The notes beneath the pieces were generated by a model. That model saw nothing but the letters and a program-made list of their open reading frames with translations. It ran no database searches and had not been told where the DNA came from. A DNA stretch of 64,000 nt from Formicarius rufipectus (Eukaryota; Chordata; Aves; Passeriformes; Formicariidae), in NCBI GenBank assembly GCA_013399695.1, contig VXAU01003159.1, forward strand, positions 1,196,415 to 1,260,414, written 5' to 3'. Positions 12,101 to 24,410 of the stretch are shown here, in pieces. Numbering within the stretch: the stretch's first letter is position 1; each line of letters begins with the position of its first letter. A program made the translations under genes and the position numbers.

Positions 12101-15100
12101 CAGTAATGGTGTATGTGCATACAGCATTCTCAACTCCAACACATTTTACAAACCATACCCTTGAAATAGCTGCCTCAGCTTCTGCCCCAGTATAGTTGCC
12201 CTGGGGAGTGAAGTGGTTGCCTGACCAAGCTAGCAACAGGGTTTTAGGGAGGAAATGGAAAATGCAACAAAGTACATGAGTTAAAAATGTAGGCCATAAT
12301 GAGACAAGAAATCAGGATGCAGTGATCAGCACTTCTGTCTTACAGTGTGGAACACTGCCAGCTTGAATTCAATGGTACATCAATCGATGAAAGAATGAGA
12401 ATCCTGAATATTAAATCCACAGGAACCGTGAGTATATTTGTTATTATGTTCTCAACCAGTAGGGGAAGCAGGTGGGAATGTGAAAACAGAATTACTCATG
12501 GCATCTAAAGTGAGTATACTCCAAATTAGCATCTAGTCTAGACAAAGACAGGCATGTTTAAAATTGTCTTATCTGTTTGTGGTTAACCACAGTTGTTAAT
12601 TGCGGGTTTTTCCAGTCCACATCCATTTGCAGCTTTGTTGGGTCTGGAAGGTGCCTTCATAAAGAGAGTGCAGCTTCAGAAAGGAAAACTTCTCAAGAAA
12701 GATAATAATCAGTACTCGAAGATATGACTAAATAATACCCAGTCTACACATCAGAAGGGGAGAGGATTCTTTGTTGCTTTCTCATTCTTGTGGAATGGAT
12801 TTGAGCAGGAAAATGACATCATGGGAAGAGAAAGTGTGAGAAATTGAGAGACATGAGAAAAACTAAAGCAGTGAAGTGGAAGACTACAGAAGAATGGAGA
12901 CATCCAGGCAAAAGAAAGTCAGGAAGCTGGCAAACTGCAGGCACCTGAAATGCCTTATACAGAGAAAATAGAAACAAATCAAATGCTCCCTTCTGCTGCC
13001 CATTGTAGTTTTCCAGAAATCTTCTGTAATTTTCCCTGGAGTCCCATGCTGACAGCTGGCAGATGCTGAATGAGAGAGGGTCCCCAGAATGAGCCATGGC
13101 AAGGTCACAGCTGGAATGCCTACGAAGGCGGGGAGGCGGTGAATCACAAGCAACTTTTGCTGCCACACAGTGGCAGAGAGAAAAGCTGCCGTATGACGGT
13201 TCCTGCTCTGTAGTCCTGCTCCAAAGGTTATGTCTTCGTATTTTCATTAGTGTTCTCTGCTAACAGTGTGTTAATTTTAGGAAGGAAAAGTCACGGAGAA
13301 AGGGGAAAACCACAAGCAATACAGTTTCTGCAGACTTAATTTATGGTGCAAGTCACTGCTTATAAACCTCACACACTCTCATGGCATAGGTTTATCAACA
13401 AGTGTTGCTAAGAAGGTGCTTAAAAGCCTGTATTTCAGAGATTGTGTGTGAATAGTACCTCTCACGAAAGTGGTTGCTATAGTAAACCCTTCTTCTTAAT
13501 TGAATACTACAGTAAATAATACTTTAAATCTGGAGAGGAAAATAAAAAGCAAGAACTCCACTAGGAGTTCCCTGAGCTACTTGAAATTACTGCTCCTTTT
13601 TCATGTATTACAAGTATGGAATGCTTTGTGTAGCAGGTTATAGAATAGCAACACCTGCATAATTGTGATGCTTTCTCTGCATAATTTCTTGTTCCTCAAA
13701 ATTTTTCAGGGTATGATGTGGTTCAGAGGACCTATGTCAATTAGGAAAAGAGCTATCAGTGGAATTAACAATTGTTTTCTTAAAATTAAATAAATTTTAG
13801 AGCAAATTTTGGAGCAAAGGAACATGGAAAAGGTTGAAATTATCCTTGAAATTATTTATGTTGCAACTTCTGCCAGTGGAGTTAGATTGGAGATAAATTC
13901 TCCAATGTTTTCCCTTGGTGTTAAACTGCAATATTCCACAAACACTGAAATTAGAGAGCTCATGCTGATGGCAGCTTTAGCGTAGCACCAATCATAGTGT
14001 CCAGGAGAGATAATCTCATGGTGTACAGAGAATCTGTCGGGGTATTTGTGCGGGGCATGACCGGACAGAAGCTGGTGAGCAGCTGAGAACTGCAGCACTT
14101 CCTGGTCAGCAGGCAGTGAAGAGAAGGAAGAGCCTTGGAGGCCAGATGAACGCTTTGAGGGTGAGGAGAAACATCCCATACATCATGATAAGCAGCTGTG
14201 AGGCAGAAGACTTACACGCCCCTGAGGGGAAACAAAGGGAGCAGTGAGGGTAATAGGAGATCCTGCTATCATAGGGTAGTAAAGCAGCAACAGAAATGAA
14301 ACAACACATGAAATGCTGAGTTCAGAGTTATTAACATGGAGCAAACAAGTAGATTTGTACTTAAAACGCTGGAGTGTGAATAAGCTGATTTGGACCTATT
14401 TTAGGCTTTGATCACACCCTGGTTTTGTCCTTGGTCCTCTGCCTTATCTTCTCAGCTGTATATTTGGAGTAGCACTTTCCTTCTTCACAGGGCTCTTGAC
14501 AGAGGAAGACACAGTATCATTTGTGAGTTGTTCAGATGATGTGGCAACATGAGTCATAGATATAAAACATCTTTTTCAGGCTGCTGCTCACTCAAGGAGT
14601 GGAAGACATGTTTATTCCTCAGCAGCTAACATGCTTCTTATGGATCTGCGTCCTCATTAGCAGACAACATCTGTTTCTTCTTGTAATTAGCTCACAGTTC
14701 AATAGGTAGCTCCAGTCTCTTTTACACCTGGACTACAATCAACATGGAAATCACAGAAGCACGTGTCTCTCCCCTTCCCACTTTAAAGCAGTCTGAGTTA
14801 CACACATTGTTAAACACCTAATAGTCAACAACTGTGTGTTAGAGCTGTCCAGCACATGTGTGAAACAGTGCTTTTTTTTCTTTCAGGTTTCAGTTCCAAA
14901 TGTGCTCAGGCTTCTCTGGCTTCTGTATTAGCCTCAACCCACTGGTCATGGATTAGGCCATAAAGAACTGTTTCCAGCCACCTGCACAATGGAAAGGGGA
15001 AGTGAAGTGAGGGCTGCTGGGGGGGAGTGTGCACCAGCTGGCCCTGCTCCTCAGGCATTATAACTGGATTCTTTGGGGTAGAAGGGTGTGAGGTCTCAGG

Positions 15101-15254
15101 TCATTTCCTGCCAGGTTTGCTCTGAATGGGAGAGGGATATGTAATTGTGCTGTCTCCCTGTACCATTAGTGTCAAGACTCATTAGGAACCCAATCTACTC
15201 AGTGGCAGTAGGCATACAAAAGAAAGAACTAGCCAAAGTCTGCAGACTGCAGAG
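9186..15254. other. Unique non-coding DNA
   Basis: No gene is supported. The ATG-initiated 157-codon open frame at 10081-10554 (- strand) has a T at position -3 of its start, no domain I recognise, and a length expected by chance. The interval 11390-11660 is rich in TAAT-type motifs and could be regulatory, but nothing in it is distinctive. An exon-like interval at 12346-12427 is listed separately. Confidence 0.5.
12346..12427 (+). other. Exon-like interval, 82 bp (speculative)
   Basis: The acceptor reads CTTCTGTCTTACAG and the donor ACC|GTGAGT. One of three frames is open, as one base plus 27 codons: VEHCQLEFNGTS, then IDERMRILNIKSTGT. The composition is protein-like, but I recognise no family. 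Its phase does not follow on from the exon-like interval at 4593-4682. It could be chance, or an isolated exon of a gene with very large introns. Confidence 0.12.
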
Positions 15255-15620
15255 CAGGAGTTGGTGGAGGAAGCAATTGTAAAATTCCTGTCTGGGTAAT
15301 TAGAGTCAGCAGGGAATCAGATTGGCTACGGCAGGGCTTTCATTTTTCCCCTTGCTGTTTTAACCGGATTGGCAGGTGCTGTTTTATTCCAGGGGTGAGG
15401 TGATATGCCTGTGTCATAATTCTCAATGAGAAATGATCATCAATTTGCTGCCATGCTCCTGGGGTGAGCTGAGCAGGCAAACTGTGATTACTATTGTTAT
15501 TAGTACCTTGTTAGCATGGAGCTGTAAGACTGTCGCGGGCAGTTGCCACTGGAAGGGGCGGGATCTGTGCACACAAAAGCACGTTCTTGGCAGCTTAGAT
15601 ATATTTGGAAGTTTGGGACT
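15255..15620. promoter_or_regulatory. Enhancer-like conserved-element candidate
   Basis: Visible motifs include TAATTA at 15297-15302, a SOX-type ATTGTT at 15493-15498 and TGATTACT next to it, in otherwise complex, repeat-free sequence. Homeodomain and SOX motif clustering is typical of developmental enhancers, but conservation cannot be judged from one sequence. The overlapping open frames on both strands here have no recognisable product. Confidence 0.25.
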
Positions 15621-17429
15621 ACTGGCTATTTCATTCCCTTTACACTGGGATCTATTAGTGAGCAAAAGACATTCACTAACATCTTAAAAGATGAAAAATT
15701 CGTTTCGTGCTTAAAAATTGACAGCATATTGCCTTGCTTTATTATCAGGACAATTTAATGGAGTTAGAGCACAATGAACCCAAATGGACTCTCTTTCTTG
15801 GGAGGCACCGCTTACTACTTATCTCTTTGCTTAGTGAGAGCTGGAGAGAGACACTGGCAAGCTCTTCTGCCTGTGCACAATGCAGTTCAAGTCCTGCATT
15901 GAGGTGTTGTGAAATCAGCAGACAGGTTCACACTGACTTCTTCAGATTCTGACTCAGACCAGCGGGCTTGCGTGCTCTCATAGTTGCCATGGTAGTTAAA
16001 GTACAACAACAAGGGATGTGCAAAGCATGGCTTCTAGGAAGAAAGGTCTTCTCAAAACAACATTTATTTGATAGAAGTTTTGAGAGAGAGGGATTTCCAT
16101 AACAAATTGGCTACCTTTACCAGTCCAAATAGGATTCTGTCAGCAGCATTGCTTAGCTGAGTTCCGCATCTGAGAGTCAAACTTTCTTCCTTCTAGCTCC
16201 ATCCATCAACAGTCAAATGAAAGATTGAAGAAGTAAGACTTTGCAGACAAATTTGTTGATCATACAGAAACCAGCATAAAATGCAGTTTGCTTTCATTTG
16301 CTTTTCTTCTCTGGATCTGTGTGATCCTTGCGCTAAGGTCATGGATTTTCATTAAAGTTATTCCATACTGTTGGCATAAAGATGCTATTATGGGCAGTGG
16401 GCCACTTTCCTGAGTAAAACATACAGGGTTGGATTCACAAGGAGGAAATAGTGCAATGGAAAGCTATACTGTTTTTTAGGCACTCTTTGGTGAATTGTTG
16501 AGCAGGAAACAATATTTCTGTCTAGAGATACAGGCCAACATTGCAAAACAGTTTTTGTTCTCTGTGAAGTACAGCTGAGGCCTTTCAAGATACATTTTAC
16601 GGAAAATATTAAGGAAAAATGAAAGTGTAATCTGAAAGAGCTAGTGTTTGGACTCTGGTTGGAGGTATCCGTGAACCAGCTGTGTTCTTGTTGTCTCCTG
16701 TTCTGAGACATTACTCTGCTGGCCAGCCCGTGCTGAGGTGCTTCTTTGGGCTCTGGCCATGTTTCCCCAAACCTAAGGTGGAACTATGTCTTAGTGGAGA
16801 CCTAATGAAGCCAGTATATACTCATGACATTTTCCAGCTTCAGTAATTCAGTATATTCCCACTAAAAGAGCAATTTAATTTAAAAGGGTGGGGGAAAATA
16901 GAAGAGATCCCTGACAGCTCTACACTTCAGAGTGCAGCTAAATTTTACAAACGTATTTCAAATGCAAACAATGAGATGTGTGTTTCTCTTGGCATCTTTC
17001 CTTTGAGCCTCCATGTGTCTCTTCAGCATGTTGGGTCACTGGCAGAATAAGAAACTAATACATGAAAACCATCCCTTCCCCTCATCTCCAGGTTCCTGCT
17101 TGGAATGAATCAATCTCAGAGCTATAAGCTGCTTAGACCTTCCAAGCACTGTCATTTAAAATTATGGCAATAGTAGCTTCGTTGGCTCCTGATTTTTATA
17201 GCTAAGTGTCTTTCTCTCAGCTCAGGATATGACAGTCCATACAGGAATGTGTGTTACTACAGATTATTTCTCATGCATGGTGACTTGGAGTTTGACTGAG
17301 CCTGTCCTCCCATGAAAAAAATGCGTGCCTGCTTCTCCCTTATACCCCTCTCACTTAATTGACAACTACTTCTGTCAAAACAAGTCTGACCCCCTTCCTT
17401 TCTCCCCCTCCCCCATCCTTGGCTGGTCC
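15621..17429. other. Unique non-coding DNA
   Basis: No gene, mobile element or tandem repeat is recognised. Open frames are short and without homology. Confidence 0.5.
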
Positions 17430-17600
17430 TCTGTCTAGATGGCTTTAAATCTGATTGGGGATTTGAGTGTTATTTGGATTAACTCATTAGTGGGGCTCCA
17501 TTCTGGCAAGCCTGCTAATCTGTGGCAGTGGTGCATAGCACTGTGACAATATTACACTGAAAATGAGAAATCTAATGAGATTAGCATTTTATGTATTCAG
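17430..17600. promoter_or_regulatory. Homeodomain-site-rich enhancer candidate
   Basis: This short, complex segment contains an OTX/PITX-like GGATTA at 17476-17481 and CATTAG just after it. At 17573-17583 it has the palindromic site TAATGAGATTA, which matches the paired-class homeodomain dimer (P3) form TAAT-N3-ATTA. Motif presence is directly visible; enhancer function is inference. Confidence 0.3.
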
Positions 17601-20275
17601 CCAGGGCCTGGGTGTTTGAATGGTCTGCAGACACTTGTTGTGAATCACAGTAGGCCTAGGTGACACAAAGTGACTGGACTGTAACACAGCCCCCAAACAC
17701 ATAAAGAGGAGATTGCAAAGATGCACAGAAGCATCAGTAGCTTGGTTGTGGAGAACTGAAACATCTCTGTCCCCATCAGCTGACTTTGATATGCATTTGC
17801 ACATATGTCCAGGAGACAAATTTCTTTTCCTAGGGGTGGCAGAGGCTGATGTGTGTCCATGGGATCACCTTGTAAGTTAGTCCTGCCCTTAATAGTGGTG
17901 ATGGGGGAAGGTTTTAGTAGTTACTTTCCCGGGGACAAAGGCAGCTGACTCTCAAGCTGTTTATACGTAACACTGGGATGCAGAGCAAGATACAGTTGTT
18001 AATGTTTGTGACTACCAGACTATTCCATTCTACAATGACACCCTTGAGATTATTGGGCAAGTTCCAGTAGCACTTTTCCCTCTCTTTTTTACTTCAGGTT
18101 TAAACAGAGGAAAAGAGGGAGTCAGTATCTGCAGCCTGCTTTGGCTGCAGGGAGAGCTCTGCCTGGTTTCTCAGGTATGTCTTGTAGAGCAAGGTAGTCC
18201 CCAGTGCTGGGTGCGTGGGCTCCTCCTGCTCGACCACTCAACAAAAGCTTTTGCAGCCTTTGGCAGGTGACAAGGAGAGGAGTTTGGGAGAAGCTCAGAA
18301 GTGTTGCACCAGGGCTGGGAGCCACTAGTAAGTGCTGTCCTAGTCTGCCACCCAGTGCTGGCTTCTGGTGCTCAGAGCTGCTCATGTGCTCCAGCACTGC
18401 AGCTGGAACCCGGCATGAAACCTGACATGTTCTTCCTGGACCCTGTTGGAAGATTCCTTCCTGAGTTGTTGAAACAGATGTTCAGGTTCTGTTAGAAATA
18501 AGCAATGTTTTAAAATGCGCTGCCTTTGGAGAAGTGTATGACAACTTCCTCAAATTCCTTCTTGAGTCCTACGGACTCAGCAAGTAGGTGGTGCCTCTAG
18601 GGTGTTGTGCACTGGGCAGGTGGTGGGCTAGTAGCCTAGCTACTGGGTTCAGTGCACCTTGAGCAAGAAAGGAAGGCTATTATTTCTGATCTTTGTTTTC
18701 TTTTTCAGGACATCTTAGGAATGATCGGATCTGCACAATCTCTCAGAATCGTGATGGATTCAAACCAAATATATCCACAAAGAGATGCTAATTTGGCAAT
18801 AGTTTTCTGACGAAGATCAGTGTGTCATCTTTATGAAAAACAAGTACAGAGCTGGGGAGAGGTACCTAAAAATACCGCAATACTATTTGAACCCCAGGGA
18901 GGAAGGAGAGAAAGGAATATTTTCTTGGCAAAGCAAGAATTGTTAACAGTGTTGTGAAACTGGACTCTTCCAGGGAGAAGATGAAATATGGTGGTGATGA
19001 TGGTTCATTCACATGGGTCATCATGTCCACGAAACCATCCCCCATTACTAAGTTAAAAGTGCTGCAGGGGGAAAAGATGTTATTTTATAAATATTTTTCA
19101 CATAAAATCAGCAGGAATAATTAGTGGAATTGTTTTGATTTTTTTTAAGTGTTTGGTTTTTATTTTTTTCAAAGAAGTCTGTCACTTCACTATTGAACAA
19201 AAACTAGTAATCCAGTGGTGTCACTGACAAAAGAGAAACTGTATGTACAATCAATAGCTTTAATTGGGTAAATTAGGCAAAAATCTGGCACAGTCCTAGA
19301 AACTGCTGTTGGTCTGACTTTGCAAACAACTGGCTATTGCTTATTACGGTATGAACTAAAGCTGCCACACCAGTGTTTTTTTGGTTGAAGAATTTAATAG
19401 AGCAGCAGGCTTTGTGACTGTGGCCTGACATTCAGCCTTGACGATCTGCCTGGATTTATCTAGGTGACCAGATATATCGATACTTTGCAGTGTAGGGGAT
19501 GCCAGATGGAACGAGTGGTCATTTTTCTTTAAGGAGTGCAATAGTTTTTGCTGCCAACTGAAAACGGAGGGGCAGGGAAGAAAGAATGTAATGAGATGTC
19601 CATGTTTTGAAGTGTGTGAGGTGCTGAGAGCCAGTAAAATATAGGAAAAGGTGAGTATAGGAGAGGATGAAAATCAAAGATATATTTACCCTAAAGGGTG
19701 CTTAAATGCTACTAATATGTATTGTAAATCTTTAAATGCTCTGTTATTCAAGCATTGTATTAAGTGGAAGAAGAAAACCCTATTGCTACTGATTTGCATT
19801 TCATTATTAATTCAGAGTAAAAGAGAGGAAAAATTGTCAGCAAGGTGCCTTAGCAAATCTTTATATAATAGTAACAATTTATGTATTGGAAGCAAATACC
19901 TAAAAAAATGAGTAAAATGAATAGAAATGTAATTCAGAGCAGCACTAGCATTTCATCTTCATGTAATGTTATGGGCAAAGCCTGAATTCCAACACTTTGC
20001 AGTGAATTATGGGACATAGTAGAGCTTTCGGGACTGCAGAAATAAAACATGATCAGTTATAATGTCCCATTATGAAAAGGTGATGTAATGAATTCTTCTT
20101 TCATGGCCTAGCAATGACACATTTAATTTGCTAGGTTATTTACCCCCTGGATAAAAGTCATGATCTCCCTGCTAATATGAAAATATCTCCTTAGATACAT
20201 TTGTGGGGAATCTCATTAGAAGGTTTTGCTGAATGTATTTTCCTGTCAGAGTTGAAAAGGCAGTGAGGTTCATCA
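17601..20275. other. Unique non-coding DNA
   Basis: No supported gene. A consensus-like donor (AAAAG|GTGAGT) lies near 19651 without a convincing acceptor partner. T-rich stretches at 19135-19172 are low complexity. Open frames are short and unrecognised. Confidence 0.5.
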
Positions 20276-20405
20276 ACAGGGGAGCAGGACTAGGAGCCAG
20301 AAAACCTGTGTTTCATTGCTGGTTCCACTGCTGTATGATTCTGCATGAGCATCCTTGGCTGCTGAGACTCTTTCCTGTGACTCCTCCAATTCTATCTGTC
20401 ATAGG
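20276..20405 (+). mobile_element. Ancient MIR-type SINE remnant
   Basis: The order of blocks matches the MIR/CORE-SINE layout: GGACTAGGAGCCAGAAAACC, then a TGTTTCATTGCTGGTTCCAC box, then the diverged 'ctgtgtgacct...' and 'ctc...tttcc' blocks. It is diverged and lacks a clear tail. MIR copies are old in amniotes and rare in birds, so survival of a recognisable copy is mildly notable. Confidence 0.6.
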
Positions 20406-21359
20406 TCAGCTGATGTAAAGACTCCCTTGCTTAAGATGCCCAATGCAATCCAGCTCCCTCTGGGAGAAACACGCTGGGGGCATTTAACCTGTCTGTCAGG
20501 CAGGTAATCTTCAGTGGGAGAGGGGATGTAGAGCTGTGGAGGGGCCTGACTCGTGCTTTGGCTGGGAGAGGACAGATGTCCGAGCTGCGGTGTATCAGCA
20601 ACCTGAGACAGACACGTGCAGGATGGTGTGGGACCCATCCCTGAACTCAGCTAGGATTTCTGGATGCTCCAGGGAAGCTATCACTAATGTGATTGTTTTC
20701 TTTGGTTCAGTGCACAGGTTGAGGTGTTATAAAGACAACCATCCTGAATGGTCAAGTTTGGAGCTGCTATGCTTGAAGAAATTACTCTTGAGTGGCTTGT
20801 CTGACTCTCATATTTTTGTGGACTAAGGAAGAAAGAATGAACAAAATGCTGCTCAGTATGGAGAACTGCTTTTAAAAGAAAGCTGTTTTAATTTGATCTT
20901 CTTTTTAAATCCTGAAAGGAGACCTGAGAATTCTTAAAAAGCTCACCTGGAAACACAGTTGGCTTGGTGGTTTTAAAAAACACATTCAGATCACTCCAGA
21001 ATAGACTTTGCAATTTCTTATACTATGTAGCATATCTGTCTCTACTAACAGGTGTCTTCTAGCACATCTCTACAGGTCTGTAAATATTCAAGATTTATCT
21101 TTAATGAAAAATACTGTTTCCATATAAAGAAAGCATAACTGTTTATATGCAAATGTTACAGTGCTTTCTTCTTAGTTATCTTAGTTTTTAAAAAATCAAA
21201 CTATTGTCTTCAGTCCTATTTAAATGTAATAAAATAAAAAAAAAAAATCATTTTCTCTCCAGAGATCCAAAAAGCTGAATACATTTTCCTAGCTGATTGA
21301 TGCTTTTCCATTTATTTTTAAATGTAATTTTCCCTGGGTAAGAAATTGTTCTCTTGAAT
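20406..21359. other. Unique non-coding DNA with a short A tract
   Basis: An A-rich tract lies at about 21228-21247. No gene or named element is recognised. The open frames on both strands between 20400 and 20830 are unrelated to any family I know. Confidence 0.5.
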
Positions 21360-21840
21360 GTCAAGAAGGAAATATTTCCCAAATCATAGACTTGGATTGG
21401 CTGGCTTGAGCCTAATGAGGTAGCTCTGTGAGAGGGGGTAGGCTGGGGAAGCAGAGAGGGGAGTGATTTGTCATGCTGGTTTTCCAGCCACTGCTAAAGA
21501 GCTGCTTTGTAATGCCAGCCTGCCAAATCTCCTGGCCACAATCGAATTACTCCCTCCACATGCACACACATCCACACCCTCGCCCTTTAGATCTATCACT
21601 GACAGAATAGTTATTAAACAAAACTCAGCCCGGGGAATTATTAATCGCCAGGCTTCATTTCTTTATCAAATGTGGTGGCCCGGAGGGAGAGCTCTTTAAG
21701 CTTTCAGAAAGACCGTAGCACATTAATCACTGGAGGGAAGCGGGGTGTGGGCTTGGCATTTGTAATACTTGTCAGATCAGAAATAGGAGATACAGAGATC
21801 AAAAGAGATATTTACGACTTGGAGGTGAAAAGGCTTCACT
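21360..21840. promoter_or_regulatory. Enhancer-like conserved-element candidate
   Basis: This segment has complex, repeat-free sequence with AATTATTAATCG at 21636-21647, a second CATTAATCA near 21721, and TTTATCA (GATA-like on the - strand) near 21661. Moderate G+C and several unlike motif families are typical of vertebrate developmental enhancers. This is a composition-based candidate; alignment to other amniotes would decide it. Confidence 0.3.
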
Positions 21841-22329
21841 TTTCTTGTTCTTCTGTGAGTCCTTCTTTTTTTTACTGTTTGTTTTGGGATTTTGTTTTTG
21901 GTTTTGTTCTTATTGTCTCATCCTAGAACTCTGTGGTTATACCTCTGGCCCACACGCTGTCCAGGCAGAGGAAGGCCATGAGTTATGGATGCACTTTTCT
22001 GTGTAACCAGTAGCAAAACAGTGGCCACTGCTTTTGAGGGCCAGCCTGTTGCAGTGCTGCACTTGTCCAGGCACTGATCAGGCCCCGAACTGCAGTCAAA
22101 ATTGGGAAGCTGGGGCTACTTAGGTGCTTGTCTGCGTGAACCAATTAAATGGAAGTATCCAGCACTGATGATTAGTCCTGAAAAACATGCCTGACTTCTT
22201 GAAAGTTAATACTGAATTCACTATTACATGCAACAAATAGTTGCACACATATACTTTAAGAAAATGACTAAAATCACACCAGCTCCAGAGCATATATATG
22301 GCAGATTAGGCCAATGTTGTAGGTTGCTT

Positions 22330-22560
22330 GTGGCTGGAAGCACTTAACCTGTGATTAGTTAAAGCATTAATTAACATTGACCTTGTTCAGCTCTAATCCC
22401 GAGACCTTTAGCCCCTGCAGTATGCAGGGAGTTGTCACTCCTGGCAGGGTACCCTGTGAGGAGTGCGATGTAAGCGGCTGTTCAGGGGACATGGATTTCC
22501 TCGAAAAAGGATGGTGTATTCACTGACGTGAGGAGACTGTAACTCTGCAGCAACACTGCA
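22330..22560. promoter_or_regulatory. Homeodomain-motif cluster, enhancer candidate
   Basis: GTGATTAGTTAAAGCATTAA is followed by TTAAC, giving an 8-bp palindrome TTAATTAA at 22367-22374. The sequence is complex and repeat-free up to about 22560. Function is inferred from motif density only. Confidence 0.22.
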
Positions 22561-24270
22561 CTTTGCATTCCCGAATCTCTGTCACCTGAAGAGACTCTTC
22601 AAACTACTGACTTTAAGAAGTGGGTTTGCTGCTTCAGTAATATCCACTTATATACGAATAATTTTTGCTGCAGCTGAAAATTCCCTGGATTTTTACTAAT
22701 ACCTTGGCTTGAAATATGTCATAATTTTAGCATGTATTGAAAATGTGTACTTCCTGTATGACCTGAAGTTAATTATTAAAACAGCCTATTTCTTGAAAAG
22801 AATACATCTATATAAAATACAGAATTTAGAGAAAAACAGTATGTATAAAATCTGTGTGAATATGAGGAGGTAAATTCAACTTAGACATTTTGTAAATAAA
22901 TACTGGCTTTCCCGCTCATAAAATCACACCTTGAATTTTATTGCACTATTTTCCTATCAGAATTGTCCAGGGGTTTGGCTGCGGGGCAAGCATTGCAGGT
23001 ATATAGACCTTCCCTGGCTCACAGGAGTGCTTAAGGAGAAAAAAAACAACTCTTTAATTCTGTGGTATATACAAGAGGTTGCAGTTAGGATCCCAAGCTC
23101 ACTGGAGAATGGGCTGGGTGTTAACATGCATTTATAACATAGCTGGCACACAGCCTGATTTTGTGCAGCTCTGCAGTTAGCTGGAGCCTCTAGGCATCAC
23201 TGCAATATAAATATTCTGGAAGAATAATAGGGTTATTTGTGGTTCTTGAGGGCAGCTAATGTATGCAGCATGTTTTTCAAACCTTCCTCTCTTATTTTCC
23301 CAAGCATCAAGCAAGGAAGAGGAAACAAACCACATTTTCTGTGCACAGACAGAAGGAATGAGAGGAAGGATGGATCACATCAAATGGATTTTGAGAGAGC
23401 CACAAAACACTTGTTGCGTGTTGTCCCGACACTGCAATATGATATTTGCATTGTGATGTTGTATCAATATGTGAGACGATCTGTCTCCTTGGGAGTCTCA
23501 TGTCTGGCAAGGCAGTTCCCAACTCAGTGGCTCACTTCTTTTAAAGGAATTACGTCTTTACATGCTTAAACAGCAGCCAATTCTTTGAGATCTCCAGAAA
23601 AATCTGTGTAGGTTTAAGCACCGAAGAATTTGAATGACCTACAATTCCACAGGCAAACAATTCAAATGATTAATTGTGCTCTCAAGTATATCATTATATA
23701 ATGAAAGCCATGAAAGCACATTACTGTGAATAACTACTGTGAATATCAGGCAGTCTTCCTAATGAACAGCATGGCAAAAGACTGTGTGTGGGCTAAGAAA
23801 AATACTCAGACAAGCCCAGCAGTTCCCACAGGAGAGGTGGCATCTGCACTTTTCAGGTGAGGGTGTGGCATGAGCCTGTGAGGTGGAGTTAGCAGGTAGG
23901 TGGCTGAGGACAAGGAATTAGAGAAGTCTTGGGACTGGGCAATGGAAAATTTTCTTCTAAAGTACTTTTAAAATTTAATTCATGAGCACTGAAACAAGGT
24001 TTTATCACATCCTGCACTGCAAGTTTAATGGTAGTGGTTGATATGTCTCAGTGCAGGCTTAGCTGCAGACTTGGAAGAGCCCTCCTGTGTCTACAGGAAA
24101 ACTATCTGCCTTACACTAATCAGTTCCTGGTAGAATCAGTCTTGAATTATGAGTAAAAGCAGGGTTGTATCTGCATTTATCTGCTTCCAGGGCTTTAAGT
24201 TCCAGTGTAGGTGTCTGGCACCTAAGCTAAAAATCATTAATCCTAATGATAGTCATTACCAGTCACTTCA
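22561..24270. other. Unique non-coding DNA
   Basis: No gene is supported. A small direct tandem (two 13-bp copies beginning TACTGTGAATA) lies at 23722-23747, just after a 9-bp doublet (ATGAAAGC-type) at 23701-23718. The 23560-23700 interval has several TTAAT/ATTAAT motifs and may be regulatory, but the evidence is thin. Confidence 0.5.
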
Positions 24271-24410
24271 CTGTTTTTGTTTTTGTTTTTTGTTTTGGTT
24301 TTTTTTTTTTTCTCTAAAAAGATATATATTCTATATTCATATATATGAATATATTTCTATGCATATTTATTTATGTATCACATATATATTGTATTTATGT
24401 AGAAATTTAT
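24271..24410. repeat. T-rich tract followed by AT-rich low-complexity sequence
   Basis: A T/G-rich then pure T stretch (24271-24313) runs into alternating A/T sequence. Within it, 24332-24353 is a perfect 22-bp palindrome of A/T-rich TATATTCATAT half-arms. It looks like a degenerate microsatellite or an old retroelement tail. Confidence 0.85.

Noticed and set aside
21384..21415. AATCATAGACTTGGATTGGC, which recalls the reverse complement of a CR1 tail
   Set aside because: The match stops after about 20 bases and the following sequence does not continue as CR1.
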